Positions 7,763-16,941 are shown, counted from the first letter of the stretch. The stretch is 64,000 bases of DNA from Roseiarcus sp963824475 (GCA_963824475.1 CAWGPR010000006.1:372001-436000); one strand, 5' to 3'. Numbers and translations are program-made. Notes: generated from the sequence alone by a model not told the origin.

Positions 7763-9223
7763 ATGAATGCGCCAACCATCACCGTCCGTGGAGCCGAACG
7801 CTATCGTTCCGGCGTCATGGAATACAAGCGCATGGGCTATTGGGAGCCCGACTACGCGCCGAAGGATACGGACGTGATCGCGCTCTTCCGCGTCACCCCG
7901 CAGGAGGGCGTGGACCCGACCGAGGCCGCGGCCGCCGTCGCGGGCGAAAGCTCGACCGCGACATGGACGGTCGTGTGGACGGACCGACTGACCGCGGCCG
8001 AAAAATATCGGGCGAAATGCTATCGCCTCGATCCCGTGCCCAATACGCCGGGCCAGTATTTCGCCTACATCGCCTACGACCTCGACCTCTTCGAGCCGGG
8101 CTCGATCGCCAATCTCTCTGCCTCGATCATCGGCAACGTGTTCGGCTTCAAGCCGCTCAAGGCCCTGCGGCTCGAGGACATGCGCTTGCCCGTGGCTTAT
8201 GTGAAGACGTTCCAAGGGCCGGCCACCGGCATTGTGGTCGAGCGCGAGCGGCTCGACAAATTCGGCCGGCCGCTGCTTGGAGCGACGGTGAAGCCGAAGC
8301 TCGGCCTTTCCGGCCGCAACTATGGGCGCGTCGTCTACGAGGCGCTGAAGGGCGGCCTCGACTTCACCAAGGACGATGAGAACATCAACTCCCAGCCCTT
8401 CATGCACTGGCGCGACCGGTTCCTTTATTGCATGGAGGCGGTGAACAGGGCGCAAGCGGCGACGGGCGAGTTGAAAGGGACCTATCTCAACGTCACGGCC
8501 GCGACGATGGAGGACATGTACGAGCGGGCCGAATTCGCCCGCGAGCTCGGTTCGGTCATCGTCATGATCGACCTCGTCATCGGCTACACCGCGATTCAGT
8601 CGATGGCCAAATGGGCGCGCAAGAACGACATGATCCTGCACCTGCACCGCGCCGGCCATTCCACCTATACGCGGCAGAAATCACACGGCGTGTCGTTCCG
8701 CGTCATCGCCAAATGGATGCGCCTTGCGGGCGTCGACCACATCCATGCGGGAACAGTCGTCGGCAAGCTCGAGGGCGATCCCAATACGACGCGCGGCTAT
8801 TACGATATCTGCCGCGAGGACTTCAATCCATTGAACCTCGAGCACGGCGTCTTCTTCGATCAGCACTGGGCGAGCCTCAACAAGCTCATGCCGGTCGCGT
8901 CCGGCGGCATTCACGCCGGTCAGATGCATCAGCTTCTCGACCTTCTCGGCGAGGACGTCGTGCTGCAATTCGGCGGCGGCACGATCGGCCATCCGAACGG
9001 GATCCAGGCCGGCGCGACCGCCAACCGCGTCGCGCTCGAGGCGATGATCCTCGCCCGCAACGAGGGCCGCGACTATGTCCACGAGGGGCCGGAGATTCTC
9101 GCCAAGGCGGCCGCGAGCTGCACGCCTCTGCGCGAAGCGCTCGACGTCTGGAAGGACGTCACCTTCAACTACGAATCGACCGATTCGCCCGACTTCGTCC
9201 CATCAATCAGCGTTTCCGCCTAA
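7763..9223 (+). CDS. cbbL: RuBisCO large subunit, red-type form IC
   Basis: 486 residues; ATG 7763 behind AAAGGAGA. The active site is complete: GATVKPKLGLSGRNYG with catalytic Lys177, GGLDFTKDDENINSQPF with the carbamylated Lys203 and metal ligands Asp205/Glu206, HLHRAGHSTY (loop with the active-site His) and the loop-6 sequence GTVVGKLEGD. Length and features such as VIGYTAIQSM fit the red-type (IC/ID) lineage. It carboxylates ribulose 1,5-bisphosphate in the cytosol as an L8S8 complex with CbbS; cbbX downstream supplies the activase of this lineage. Confidence 0.97.
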   Translation: MNAPTITVRGAERYRSGVMEYKRMGYWEPDYAPKDTDVIALFRVTPQEGVDPTEAAAAVAGESSTATWTVVWTDRLTAAEKYRAKCYRLDPVPNTPGQYFAYIAYDLDLFEPGSIANLSASIIGNVFGFKPLKALRLEDMRLPVAYVKTFQGPATGIVVERERLDKFGRPLLGATVKPKLGLSGRNYGRVVYEALKGGLDFTKDDENINSQPFMHWRDRFLYCMEAVNRAQAATGELKGTYLNVTAATMEDMYERAEFARELGSVIVMIDLVIGYTAIQSMAKWARKNDMILHLHRAGHSTYTRQKSHGVSFRVIAKWMRLAGVDHIHAGTVVGKLEGDPNTTRGYYDICREDFNPLNLEHGVFFDQHWASLNKLMPVASGGIHAGQMHQLLDLLGEDVVLQFGGGTIGHPNGIQAGATANRVALEAMILARNEGRDYVHEGPEILAKAAASCTPLREALDVWKDVTFNYESTDSPDFVPSISVSA

Positions 9224-9235
9224 AGGAGAAAACCC

Positions 9236-9655
9236 ATGCGCGTCACCCAAGGCTGCTTCTCGTTTCTGCCGGACCTCACCGATGAGCAGATTCGGGCGCA
9301 GGTTCAATATTGCCTCGACAAAGGTTGGGCGGTGAGCTTCGAATTCACCGAGGATCCCCATCCCCGCAACACCTATTGGGAGATGTGGGGCTTGCCTATG
9401 TTCGACTTGCGCGACGCCGCGGGCGTGATGAAGGAACTCGCCGATTGCCGGCGCGTCTATGGCGACCGCTACATCAGACTTTGCGGCTTCAACTCGTCGC
9501 CCGGTTGGGAGTCGGTTCGCATCTCGTTCATCGTAAACCGTCCGAAAGAGGAGCCGGGTTTCCGGCTCGATCGGCAGGAGATCGCGGGGCGAAACGTCCG
9601 TTATTCGACCCACGCTTATGTCGCAGATCGACCTGAGGGCCAACGTTACGGCTGA
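9236..9655 (+). CDS. cbbS: RuBisCO small subunit, red-type
   Basis: 139 residues starting at ATG 9236, 12 bp after cbbL, with AAAGGAGAAA upstream. Family features: RVTQGCFSFLPDLTDEQI, YCLDKGWAVSFEFTEDPHPRNTYWEMWGLPMFDL and CGFNSSPGWESVRISFIVNRP. The long C-terminal extension (about 30 residues beyond the core, EPGFRLDRQEIAGRNVRYSTHAY) is typical of red-type small subunits, where it forms a beta-barrel around the central pore. Structural partner of CbbL. Confidence 0.96.
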   Translation: MRVTQGCFSFLPDLTDEQIRAQVQYCLDKGWAVSFEFTEDPHPRNTYWEMWGLPMFDLRDAAGVMKELADCRRVYGDRYIRLCGFNSSPGWESVRISFIVNRPKEEPGFRLDRQEIAGRNVRYSTHAYVADRPEGQRYG

Positions 9656-9713
9656 CGTCGCGCGCCTGCGGCGCCTCGGGCCCGCGGGCGCAACTTGGTC
9701 AAAGGATGCTTCC

Positions 9714-10646
9714 ATGCCTATCGAGGCGCAGAAGGCCGCCCCCGCGGCGCCGACGGTCCGATTGCGCGCCGAATTCGAAGGCGCGCGCGTCGACGAGGTT
9801 CTGAGCACGCTTGAACGCGAGCTCGTCGGCCTGAAGCCGGTCAAGACGCGGATCCGCGAGATCGCCTCGCTCCTCGTCATCGAGCGGGCGCGACAGCGGC
9901 TCGCGCTGACGAGCGACACCCCGACGCTGCATATGTCCTTCACCGGAAATCCCGGCACGGGAAAAACCACCGTCGCGCTGCGGATGGCCGACCTCCTGCA
10001 TCGCCTCGGCTTCGTGCGGCGCGGTCATCTCGTGTCGGTGACGCGCGACGATCTTGTTGGACAGTACATCGGCCACACGGCGCCCAAGACGAAGGAGATC
10101 CTGAAGAAGGCGATGGGAGGCGTCCTTTTCATTGACGAGGCCTACTATCTTCATCGCCCCGAGAACGAGCGGGACTACGGGCAGGAGTCGATCGAGATCC
10201 TGCTGCAAGTGATGGAGACGCAGCGCGACGACCTTGTGGTCATCCTCGCTGGCTACGGCGATCGGATGGAGCGTTTCTTCGAGAGCAATCCGGGCTTCCG
10301 GTCCCGCATTGGGCACCACATCGACTTCCCAGATTACACAGAGGCTGAGCTTTTGCAGATAGCGGAGCTGATGCTTGGCGGCATGAACTTCAAGTTTGGC
10401 CCCGCCGCACGTGAGGCTTTCGTCGCCTATATCGCTGCGCGGATGAAGCAGCCGCTCTTCTCCAACGCCAGGTCGATCCGGAACGCCCTGGACCGCGCGA
10501 GGCTGCGGCAGGCCAATCGCCTAATGGGCGACCTCGACCACGACCTCACTGCCGACGACCTTATGACGATCGAGCCGTCGGATATCACCGCAAGCCGCGT
10601 CTTCAAGATTGCCGAAGAGCAGGCGCGCAGGCATGGTCACGGGTAG
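9714..10646 (+). CDS. cbbX: Red-type RuBisCO activase CbbX
   Basis: 310-residue AAA+ ATPase. Walker A GNPGTGKT is at residues 78-85, Walker B VLFIDEAYYL near 138-146, and the pore-loop region SVTRDDLVGQYIGHTAPKTKE lies between; C-terminal arginine-finger area GFRSRIGHHIDF. CbbX removes inhibitory sugar phosphates from red-type RuBisCO by threading the CbbL C-terminus and is stimulated by ribulose bisphosphate. ATG 9714 is preferred (AAAGGA 7 nt upstream); an in-frame upstream start at 9618 would overlap cbbS. Last gene of the operon. Confidence 0.95.
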   Translation: MPIEAQKAAPAAPTVRLRAEFEGARVDEVLSTLERELVGLKPVKTRIREIASLLVIERARQRLALTSDTPTLHMSFTGNPGTGKTTVALRMADLLHRLGFVRRGHLVSVTRDDLVGQYIGHTAPKTKEILKKAMGGVLFIDEAYYLHRPENERDYGQESIEILLQVMETQRDDLVVILAGYGDRMERFFESNPGFRSRIGHHIDFPDYTEAELLQIAELMLGGMNFKFGPAAREAFVAYIAARMKQPLFSNARSIRNALDRARLRQANRLMGDLDHDLTADDLMTIEPSDITASRVFKIAEEQARRHGHG

Positions 10647-10708
10647 ATAGACGCATTAGCGAGCGGCGGGCTACGCACTTGCAGCGGCCGGCCTCTCGTA
10701 GTCCTCCC

Positions 10709-10862
10709 TAAAGCAGATTGCGTTTGGGTCGACGCGGCTGATTGTAGCCGCGCTCGACAGCCCGTCGTCAGACGGGCGTTCTTTAAGAACGCCCTTTGGA
10801 GCGCGACGACGCGGTCAACGACCGCGTCTTGTCTGATTCGACGGAACTGCAATCTGCTCTAA
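10709..10862. repeat. Intergenic block of four hairpins framed by an outer inverted repeat
   Basis: Between convergent cbbX and the monooxygenase gene. AGCAGATTGC (10712-10721) pairs with GCAATCTGCT (10849-10858). Inside are hairpins at 10733-10752 (CGCGGCT/AGCCGCG), 10760-10777 (GCCCGTC/GACGGGC), 10774-10794 (GGGCGTTCTT/AAGAACGCCC) and 10808-10828 (GACGCGGT/ACCGCGTC). The second and third share the GGGC arm and cannot form together. It could be a MITE-like repeat, a bidirectional terminator or a structured RNA; no protein is encoded. Confidence 0.65.
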
Positions 10863-10881
10863 AGCCTGGAGGCACGCAGCT

Positions 10882-12687
10882 TCAGCTTTTGTGATGGACC
10901 TTCTGCAGGCCGTAAACGGGCGTCGGCAAACCCTCCATGCGCGCCTTGAGCTGCAGAGCGAGAAACAGCGAGAAATGGCGCGAGAGGTGGAGATTGCCGC
11001 CGTGGAACCAGAGGCCGGGCTGTTGCGTCGGCTTCCACATGTTGCGCGGCTCGCCCTCCCACGGTCCCGGATCGTTGGCGACGCCGGAGCCGAGCCCCCA
11101 GCATTTCCCCACTCTGTCCGCCACTTCCTCCGAGACGATCGGCGCGACGGCGCGGTTCATCGACTGAAATCCGGTGGCGAGCACAATGAGATCGGCGGGC
11201 AGCTCGGAACCGTCCGTGAGCTCGACCGACCGGGCCTTCACCTGCGAGATTTCGACCCCGCTGCGCACTTTGATGTCGCCATTGGCGACGAGCGCCGAGG
11301 CGCCGACGTCGATATAGTAACCGGAGCCGGTGCGCATCGCCTTCATCATCAGTCCCGACTCGTCCTCGCCGAAGTCGAATTGGAAGCCGGACTTCGCGAG
11401 TCGGGCGTAGAAGGCCGCGTCGCGTTTTCGGACCTCCTTATAAACCGGGACCTGCTGGCGCGGCATGACGCGAAAGGGCGTCGCGGCGAACAGGAGATCG
11501 GCCCTCTCCGTCGTGATCCCCGACTTGACCGCGTTCTCAGAGTAGAGCGCCTCGAAACCAAGCTCCATCAGCGTCTCCGAGCGCACGACCGTGGTCGGGG
11601 AACGCTGCAGCATCGCCACTTTGGCGCCGTATTCCCAGAGGTCCGCAGCGATGTCGTGCGCAGAGCTGTTGGCGCCGACGACGATGCAGGACTTGCCTTC
11701 GTACGGCTTGCCGGTCGCGTATCGGCTCGAATGATAAAGCTCGCCCTCGAACTGGTCGGCGCCGGGGAGCGCAATCGCGTTCGGCGGGCCATAGGCGCCC
11801 GTGGCAAAGACAAGCTGTTTGGGCTTCAGAGTGATGGGCTTGCCTTCGCGCCGAACCTCCACGGTCCATTCTTGAGAGCTGTCGTCGTATGCGGCGCGCA
11901 CGCACTCCGCGGATGTCCAATAATTCAGCTCCATCACCTTGACGTACATCTCGAGCCAGTCGCCGATCTTGTCCTTCGGCGCGAAAACCGGCCAGTTGTC
12001 CGGAAACTTGAGATAGGGAAGATGGTCGTACCAGACCGGGTCGTGCAGCACGAGCGAGCGATAGCGGTTGCGCCAGGAATCGCCGGCGCGCGCGTTCTTC
12101 TCAACGATGATCGTTGGAACGTCGAGCTGCTTGAGGCGCGCGGCGAGCGCAATGCCGCCCTGGCCGCCGCCGATGATGAGACAATAGGGTTGCTTCGTCG
12201 CGCCAAGCGCGGCTTCCTCGGCTTGTTTCGCCTCGAGCCAATTTCGCTCCCGCCGATAGACGCCATGCGTTGTCCCCGTCGGCCGCCTTTCCGCCTTCCG
12301 CTCCTCGAAGCCTTTCAGCTCTTCAAGCGTCGTCAACAGGGTCCACGCCTTTCCGTCCTTGAGGCGCAGCACGCCGCGGCCGCGTCCGACGCCGGTCTCG
12401 AAGCGAAGCCAGGCTTCGCCGACGCCATCGGCGAGGTGAGGAGCAGGATCATCCTCGATGCGCCACGCGGACGGAGCGATCGCGGCCAGATTGGCGCGCA
12501 GCATGGCCGCGATCTCTCCGCGTCCCTCCAGCGTCTTCACGTTCCAGGTAAACGCGACGAGATCGCGCCAGAAGCATTCTTCGCCAAACAGACTGGCGGC
12601 TGCGTCAACATCGCGCGCTGTCAGGGCATGGTCGAACGCAGCGAGCCAGGATTGCGCTTGCGCCCCGAATTCGCTGCCTTCAACCAC
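10882..12687 (-). CDS. Flavin-containing monooxygenase with N-terminal NTF2-like domain
   Basis: 601 residues. Residues 1-130 form an NTF2/SnoaL-like domain (WLAAFDHALTARDVDAAASLF...). From about 165 follows a class B flavin monooxygenase: FAD motif IIGGGQGGIALAARL (171-185), GDSWRNRYRSLVLHDP, second dinucleotide motif CIVVGANSSAHDIAADLW for NADPH, and the ATGF-type motif LIVLATGFQSM. Such enzymes oxygenate nitrogen, sulfur or carbonyl groups of small substrates. It lies head-to-tail with an rpiR-type regulator and near a NitT/TauT transporter, suggesting uptake and oxidation of an organic N- or S-compound; the substrate is inference. Confidence 0.85.
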   Translation of the reverse strand: MVEGSEFGAQAQSWLAAFDHALTARDVDAAASLFGEECFWRDLVAFTWNVKTLEGRGEIAAMLRANLAAIAPSAWRIEDDPAPHLADGVGEAWLRFETGVGRGRGVLRLKDGKAWTLLTTLEELKGFEERKAERRPTGTTHGVYRRERNWLEAKQAEEAALGATKQPYCLIIGGGQGGIALAARLKQLDVPTIIVEKNARAGDSWRNRYRSLVLHDPVWYDHLPYLKFPDNWPVFAPKDKIGDWLEMYVKVMELNYWTSAECVRAAYDDSSQEWTVEVRREGKPITLKPKQLVFATGAYGPPNAIALPGADQFEGELYHSSRYATGKPYEGKSCIVVGANSSAHDIAADLWEYGAKVAMLQRSPTTVVRSETLMELGFEALYSENAVKSGITTERADLLFAATPFRVMPRQQVPVYKEVRKRDAAFYARLAKSGFQFDFGEDESGLMMKAMRTGSGYYIDVGASALVANGDIKVRSGVEISQVKARSVELTDGSELPADLIVLATGFQSMNRAVAPIVSEEVADRVGKCWGLGSGVANDPGPWEGEPRNMWKPTQQPGLWFHGGNLHLSRHFSLFLALQLKARMEGLPTPVYGLQKVHHKS

Positions 12688-12719
12688 AGAATCCCTCCTT
12701 GGAGTTACAGAGCTTCGGC

Positions 12720-13700
12720 CTATTCCAGCGACTTGAGAGTCTTCATCAGCGGCGCCGGATCGGACGACGGAGATGGAATCGCGACGCCGATGCTCGCGAG
12801 CGTGTAGCGCACTCGCCGCAACGACTCGCGGGATCGAGCGCCCATTTTGGAGGCGACGCCTGTGGCGATCGTATCGATCACCGCCATATGCGCGTAACGC
12901 GACGCGGTCGGCATCAGCGCGTTCGCGTCCTCGTCGATGACGACCGGAATGACGATATCCGCCGCTTTGGCGAGAGGGGCGCCAGGCCGCGTGAGCGCAA
13001 CGGTCGTCGCGCCGTAGGACCGCGCGATCTCGATCGCGCCCACGACGGGCTTCGACTTGCCGCTATTGGAAATGGCGAAGGCGACGTCCCTCGGCCCCAG
13101 CGTGGAGGCTGACATGCGCTGCTGGTGCCCGTCGCAATAGGCGCAGACCGGAAGACCGAGGCGGAAGAAGCGCAGCTTCGCGTCCTCCGCGAGGCTCGCC
13201 GATCCCCCGCCCTGGCCGTAAATGTCCAGCCGGCTGCAGCCGGCGATCGCGGCGATCGCTCGAGCGACCGCGCCGGTGTCGAGCCGTTCGAGGCAGTCGC
13301 GGATCGCGTCGGCCGCATGCATCATCACCGCGTGGGCGAGCTGGCCCGTGTCGTCGTGAAAGACGCGGTCGCTCTTGAGATACACGGCTGCGACGGTGAG
13401 CGTCATCGCGAGGAAAAGCTTGAATTCGCTGAACGAGGCGCAACCGACCGACCGGCAGAACCGGGTCACGCTTGGTTGGCTGACCCCCGCCTTGCGCGCG
13501 AGGTCGCTGATCGTCATGCGAGTCGCGGCATCGTAGTCGGCGGCGACCGCAGCGGCGACCCGGCGGTCGGCGGGAGACAGATCGCCCTCGATCCTCTGGA
13601 TGCGCGAAATGATGTCGATCGGCGAGGCGCTTATGCGCACTCGGTCGACCTCGCCGCCCTTCTTCGAGAGGGCAGGAGCATGGTTCGGACGGCCGTTCAT
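12720..13700 (-). CDS. MurR/RpiR-family transcriptional regulator
   Basis: About 326 residues from the ATG at 13700 (GGAAGG 8 nt upstream; earlier in-frame starts up to 13766 exist). N-terminal HTH_6 domain (DLSPADRRVAAAVAADYDAATRMTISDLARKAGVSQPSVTRFCRSVG) is followed by a SIS sugar-phosphate-binding domain (LDIYGQGGGSASLAEDAKLRFFRLG, DVAFAISNSGKSKPVVGAIEIA). These regulators respond to phosphorylated sugars or related ligands. It is divergent from the NitT-type transporter and directly precedes the monooxygenase gene, so it probably controls both directions through the shared upstream region. Confidence 0.85.
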   Translation of the reverse strand: MNGRPNHAPALSKKGGEVDRVRISASPIDIISRIQRIEGDLSPADRRVAAAVAADYDAATRMTISDLARKAGVSQPSVTRFCRSVGCASFSEFKLFLAMTLTVAAVYLKSDRVFHDDTGQLAHAVMMHAADAIRDCLERLDTGAVARAIAAIAGCSRLDIYGQGGGSASLAEDAKLRFFRLGLPVCAYCDGHQQRMSASTLGPRDVAFAISNSGKSKPVVGAIEIARSYGATTVALTRPGAPLAKAADIVIPVVIDEDANALMPTASRYAHMAVIDTIATGVASKMGARSRESLRRVRYTLASIGVAIPSPSSDPAPLMKTLKSLE

Positions 13701-13748
13701 CCCCTGAACCTTCCGTCGCATCGTCGTGGTCAAAGAAGCGCGCAACAA

Positions 13749-13763
13749 TGTAACTGAATTACA
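13749..13763. promoter_or_regulatory. Candidate RpiR operator, site 1
   Basis: TGTAACTGAATTACA, an inverted repeat TGTAA-N5-TTACA about 50 bp upstream of the rpiR-type gene. A related sequence occurs near the divergent transporter operon (13937). RpiR-family sites are often of this TGTAA/TTACA kind. By-eye assignment. Confidence 0.45.
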
Positions 13764-13936
13764 CAAACACTGGTGGAAGACAAGAATGACGGCGCGCCGG
13801 CGCGCACAAGCGCGTCACGTGAGGGTGATGAATTTTGCGCCGCTCGTCCCCGGTGACCGCAGCAATTCCGATGAAAAGCGCCCGGTCGCGTTTCGGCGGC
13901 GGCGATGAAAATTTACCCTTGCGCGGCCTGAATTTG

Positions 13937-13951
13937 TGTAACATATTTTCA
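13937..13951. promoter_or_regulatory. Candidate RpiR operator, site 2
   Basis: TGTAACATATTTTCA matches site 1 at 11 of 15 positions and lies about 90 bp upstream of the ABC transporter ATPase start. The stretch between 13767 and 14037 holds no gene; apart from these two sites I see nothing further in it. Confidence 0.4.
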
Positions 13952-14037
13952 TCGAGCGTATCGACGCCTCCGGGGGGCTGGGCGGCGCTCCAGCGTCGTC
14001 CGCGCTGAGAATCTTGGTGGACGTACAGGAGGCCGCG

Positions 14038-14842
14038 ATGGCCAATGGCGCAGTCGGACAGCAACCCAAAATGTTTGTCGACGCTGCGACCAAATTCTAC
14101 GCGACCCGCACCGGATCCGTGCATGCGCTCGACAAGGTGTCGCTCGAAGTTCGCGAAGGCGAGTTCCTCTGCATCCTCGGCCCGTCGGGCTGCGGCAAGT
14201 CGACGCTGCTGTGGTCGATGGCCGGGCTGCATGACCTGACCAGCGGCCAGATCCGGCTGGGCCACGACGTCATCGCCAAGCCGCATCCCGAGATCGCGGT
14301 CATCTTCCAGGACGCAAATCTTCTGCCCTGGCGCACGCTGCTCAAGAACATCGCGCTTCCCTTCGAATTGAAGAGCCGCAAGCCCGACATGGACCGCATC
14401 GAGCAATTGCTCGAGCGCGTCAATCTCGAGAGGCTTCGAGCACAAGTTCCCGCGCGAGCTTTCCGGCGGGATGCAGCAGCGGGCCTCGATCGTCAGGAGT
14501 TTCGCGGTTGAACCCTCGGTGCTGCTGATGGATGAGCCCTTCGGGGCGCTCGACGCCTTCACTCGCGACGAGATGAATCTCCTGATTCAAGAAATCTGGA
14601 TGGAGACCGGCAAGACGATCGCCTTCGTCACCCATTCAATTCCCGAAGCGATCTTTCTCGCCGATCGCGTCGTCGTCATGTCTGCAAGGCCGGGGCGGAT
14701 TTCGGCGGTTTACGACATCGACATCCCCCGGCCCCGCCCGGTGGAGATCCAGACGGAGCCGGATTTCATCACCCGCGTGCTCGAGATCAAGGCGAGGATT
14801 GATCACGGTCGCGGCAAGACGGCGGGATTGGCGGTCGCTTAG
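14038..14842 (+). pseudogene. NitT/TauT-type ABC transporter ATP-binding protein, frameshifted
   Basis: ATG 14038 with AGGAGG 5 nt upstream. Frame 1 carries Walker A (LGPSGCGKSTLL) and Q-loop (VIFQDANLLPWRTLLKNIALPFELK). At 14431 one extra A shifts the frame; the next frame continues with GFEHKFPRELSGGMQQRA (signature), Walker B (VLLMDEPFGALDAFTRDEM) and the H-loop (FVTHSIPEAIFLADRV). Without that base the protein is about 267 residues and complete. Members energise uptake of nitrate, sulfonates or similar anions. It heads an operon with a permease and a binding protein; both genes at the front of the operon have indels, so sequencing error must be considered. Confidence 0.85.
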
Positions 14843-14876
14843 TCCGGCGTGGGCGTCGAGATCTTCGGAGATCTGG

Positions 14877-15722
14877 GTGGATAAGGTTCTGGGCGACAAG
14901 ATCCCCGAATTCAATCGTAAGGCGGAGGCGGCCGAACCGGGTCTGTCCGCCTTGAGTTCGTTGGGGCTTGGCGAAAGCCGCACGCATCTGGAGACGGCGG
15001 TGATCGTCCTCGTCGCGGTGGTGATCATCGGCGGCGCGGAGGTTCTGCTGCGGGTCTTCAACGTGCCGCAGTACATCATGCCGAAGCCGAGCCAGATCGC
15101 GCTCGCCCTCTACACCGAGTGGCCGTATCTCTGGCCGCATCTTGTGACGACGCTTTACGAGCTCTTCGTCGGTTTCGCCATCGGCGGCGCGATCGGTTTT
15201 GTCATGGCGGCGGTCATCACTCAGTTCCCGTTCGTCGAGAAGGTCGTGACGCCGTATATTCTGTTGCTTGTCACGACGCCGATGCTGGCCCTCGTGCCGC
15301 TGCTCGTGCTGCGCTTCGGCTTCGGCAGCGAGCCGCGCATCATTGCGGTCGCGCTCGCGAGCGGCCCGATGGTGATGATCAATTCGGCGACCGGCTTCCG
15401 CCGCGTCGATCTGGCGAAGATTGCGCTCGCGCGTTCGTTCGGCGCCAACACGTTCCAGATCTTCACCAAGATTCGCATTCCAATGGCGATGCCGATGATC
15501 ATCGTCGGCCTGATGGTCGGGCTCGATCTTCGGCTTGCTGACGGCGTCGGCGCCGAGATGGTCGGCGGCGCCGAGGGCCTCGGCAATCGCCTGACCTACT
15601 ATTCCGCGCTGATCCGCATGCCGCAGTTTTTCGCGATCATTCTTCTTCTCGCGATCATCGGCATCTCAATTTACGTGTTTTTCTACTGGCTCGGCAAGAG
15701 ATGGGCGAGTTGGGAGGCGTGA
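14877..15722 (+). CDS. NitT/TauT-type ABC transporter permease
   Basis: 281 residues from GTG 14877 (GGAG 6 nt upstream); 35 bp after the ATPase. Hydrophobic segments and the EAA-type loop (GFRRVDLAKIALARSFGANTFQIFTKIRIPMAMPMIIVGL) identify an integral membrane permease that pairs with the ATPase. Residues just after this loop read DLRLADGVGAEMVGG where the family has a pattern like SIFGLLTAVGAEMVGG. Reading the DNA with one base fewer at 15522 and one more near 15546 restores exactly that pattern, so two compensating indels seem to have garbled about eight residues. Confidence 0.85.
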   Translation: MDKVLGDKIPEFNRKAEAAEPGLSALSSLGLGESRTHLETAVIVLVAVVIIGGAEVLLRVFNVPQYIMPKPSQIALALYTEWPYLWPHLVTTLYELFVGFAIGGAIGFVMAAVITQFPFVEKVVTPYILLLVTTPMLALVPLLVLRFGFGSEPRIIAVALASGPMVMINSATGFRRVDLAKIALARSFGANTFQIFTKIRIPMAMPMIIVGLMVGLDLRLADGVGAEMVGGAEGLGNRLTYYSALIRMPQFFAIILLLAIIGISIYVFFYWLGKRWASWEA

Positions 15723-15778
15723 GTTTCGAAGCTGGCTCCGGGAGGATTTGGGCCAGCCAATGCAACCAGGAGGGAGAG

Positions 15779-16927
15779 ATGAAAATGACATCGCAGATTG
15801 GACAGCAACTGGCGATCGATCGTCGCCGCCTTCTCACTTTGGGGGCCGGAGGGGTGACCGCGGTCGCGCTCGGCGCTCTCGGCGGCGCGACGCGCGCTTT
15901 TGCCGCCGCGGAGCTTGTACGCTGGGTGTCGCCGCGCGGGACGGTCGAGGTGCTGGACGACTATCCCTATTGGGTCGGAAAGAAATACGGCTATTTCGGC
16001 GACATCCAGACGACGCTTGAACCCGGACCTTCGGATGCGACGGCAACGGTCAAGCTCGTCGACCAGAACCAGTCGGACATGGGCTATCCTTCGCCGGGCG
16101 TTTTCTCGCTTGCGCTTGAGCAGGGGATGCCGCTCGTGTCGGTATTCGAGATGGGCGGGAGCGACGTGTTCGACATCGCCTTTCGCAAGGGCGAGAAGCC
16201 GAAGTCGCTCAAGGACCTCGAAGGCAAGACGATCCTGCTCGGCAGCGCGGGCTGGCAGTCGATCTGCGATCCGCAGCTCTATGCGGCGGGCGTCGATATC
16301 AAGACGATCAAGTACGTCGAGGCGGGTTGGCCGACCTGGGGGACTGCGCTCAAGGCTGGCAAGGGCGACGCGGCTCTGTGCTGGGAGGGCCTGCGCGCCC
16401 AGTGGAAAGGGCAGGGGCTCGATTTCGACTATTTCCTTGGCAAGGACTATTCCAAGCTGCCGGCCAACAGCTTCGTCATCCGCAAGGCGGACTTCGAGGA
16501 TCCGGCCAAGAAGAAGCTCTACGCGCGTTATCTGCAGGGATGGGCGGCGGGCCTCGAATTCGGCAAGCAGAATCCACGCGCCGCGACCGAAGTCGTGATG
16601 GCGCAGTTCCCTGGTCTTGCCTCGCAGATGACGCCGGCGGTCGCCACGGAATCCATGATGCAGCTCGCCAATGTCTTTGGCGGACGCATGGACGAGCGCA
16701 AGAAGTGGGGCTATCACCTGCCGTCGAGCTGGCAGCTCTTCTTCGACACCGGGCGCAAGATCGGACAGATCACCGCCGACATCAAGGTCGACGATGTCGT
16801 CAAGAATGATCTTGTCGACGAGGCGAACGCCTTCGACGCCGCCAAGGTCAAGGCCGACGCGGCGGGGTTTGCGATCGCTCCCGACTATCAGTCAATCGAC
16901 GTCGAGGCGATCCAGAAAGCGCTTTAA
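15779..16927 (+). CDS. NitT/TauT-type ABC transporter substrate-binding protein, Tat-exported
   Basis: 382 residues; ATG 15779 behind GGAGGGAGAG. The N-terminus has a twin-arginine signal (DRRRLLTLGAGGVTAVALGAL, cleavage near AFAAAE). The mature protein looks like NMT1/SsuA-type periplasmic binding proteins (YWVGKKYGYFGDIQTTLEPG, DMGYPSPGVFSLALEQGMPLVSVFEM, LEGKTILLGSAGWQS). Third gene of the operon. The ligand is unknown; neighbouring oxidoreductases suggest an organic compound that is then oxidised. Confidence 0.88.
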   Translation: MKMTSQIGQQLAIDRRRLLTLGAGGVTAVALGALGGATRAFAAAELVRWVSPRGTVEVLDDYPYWVGKKYGYFGDIQTTLEPGPSDATATVKLVDQNQSDMGYPSPGVFSLALEQGMPLVSVFEMGGSDVFDIAFRKGEKPKSLKDLEGKTILLGSAGWQSICDPQLYAAGVDIKTIKYVEAGWPTWGTALKAGKGDAALCWEGLRAQWKGQGLDFDYFLGKDYSKLPANSFVIRKADFEDPAKKKLYARYLQGWAAGLEFGKQNPRAATEVVMAQFPGLASQMTPAVATESMMQLANVFGGRMDERKKWGYHLPSSWQLFFDTGRKIGQITADIKVDDVVKNDLVDEANAFDAAKVKADAAGFAIAPDYQSIDVEAIQKAL

Positions 16928-16941
16928 TCGTACGGGCTCGG

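Noticed and set aside
10891..12807. Very long open frame antisense to the flavin monooxygenase
   Set aside because: No recognisable protein pattern; composition is that expected opposite a GC-rich gene. The minus-strand monooxygenase explains the region.
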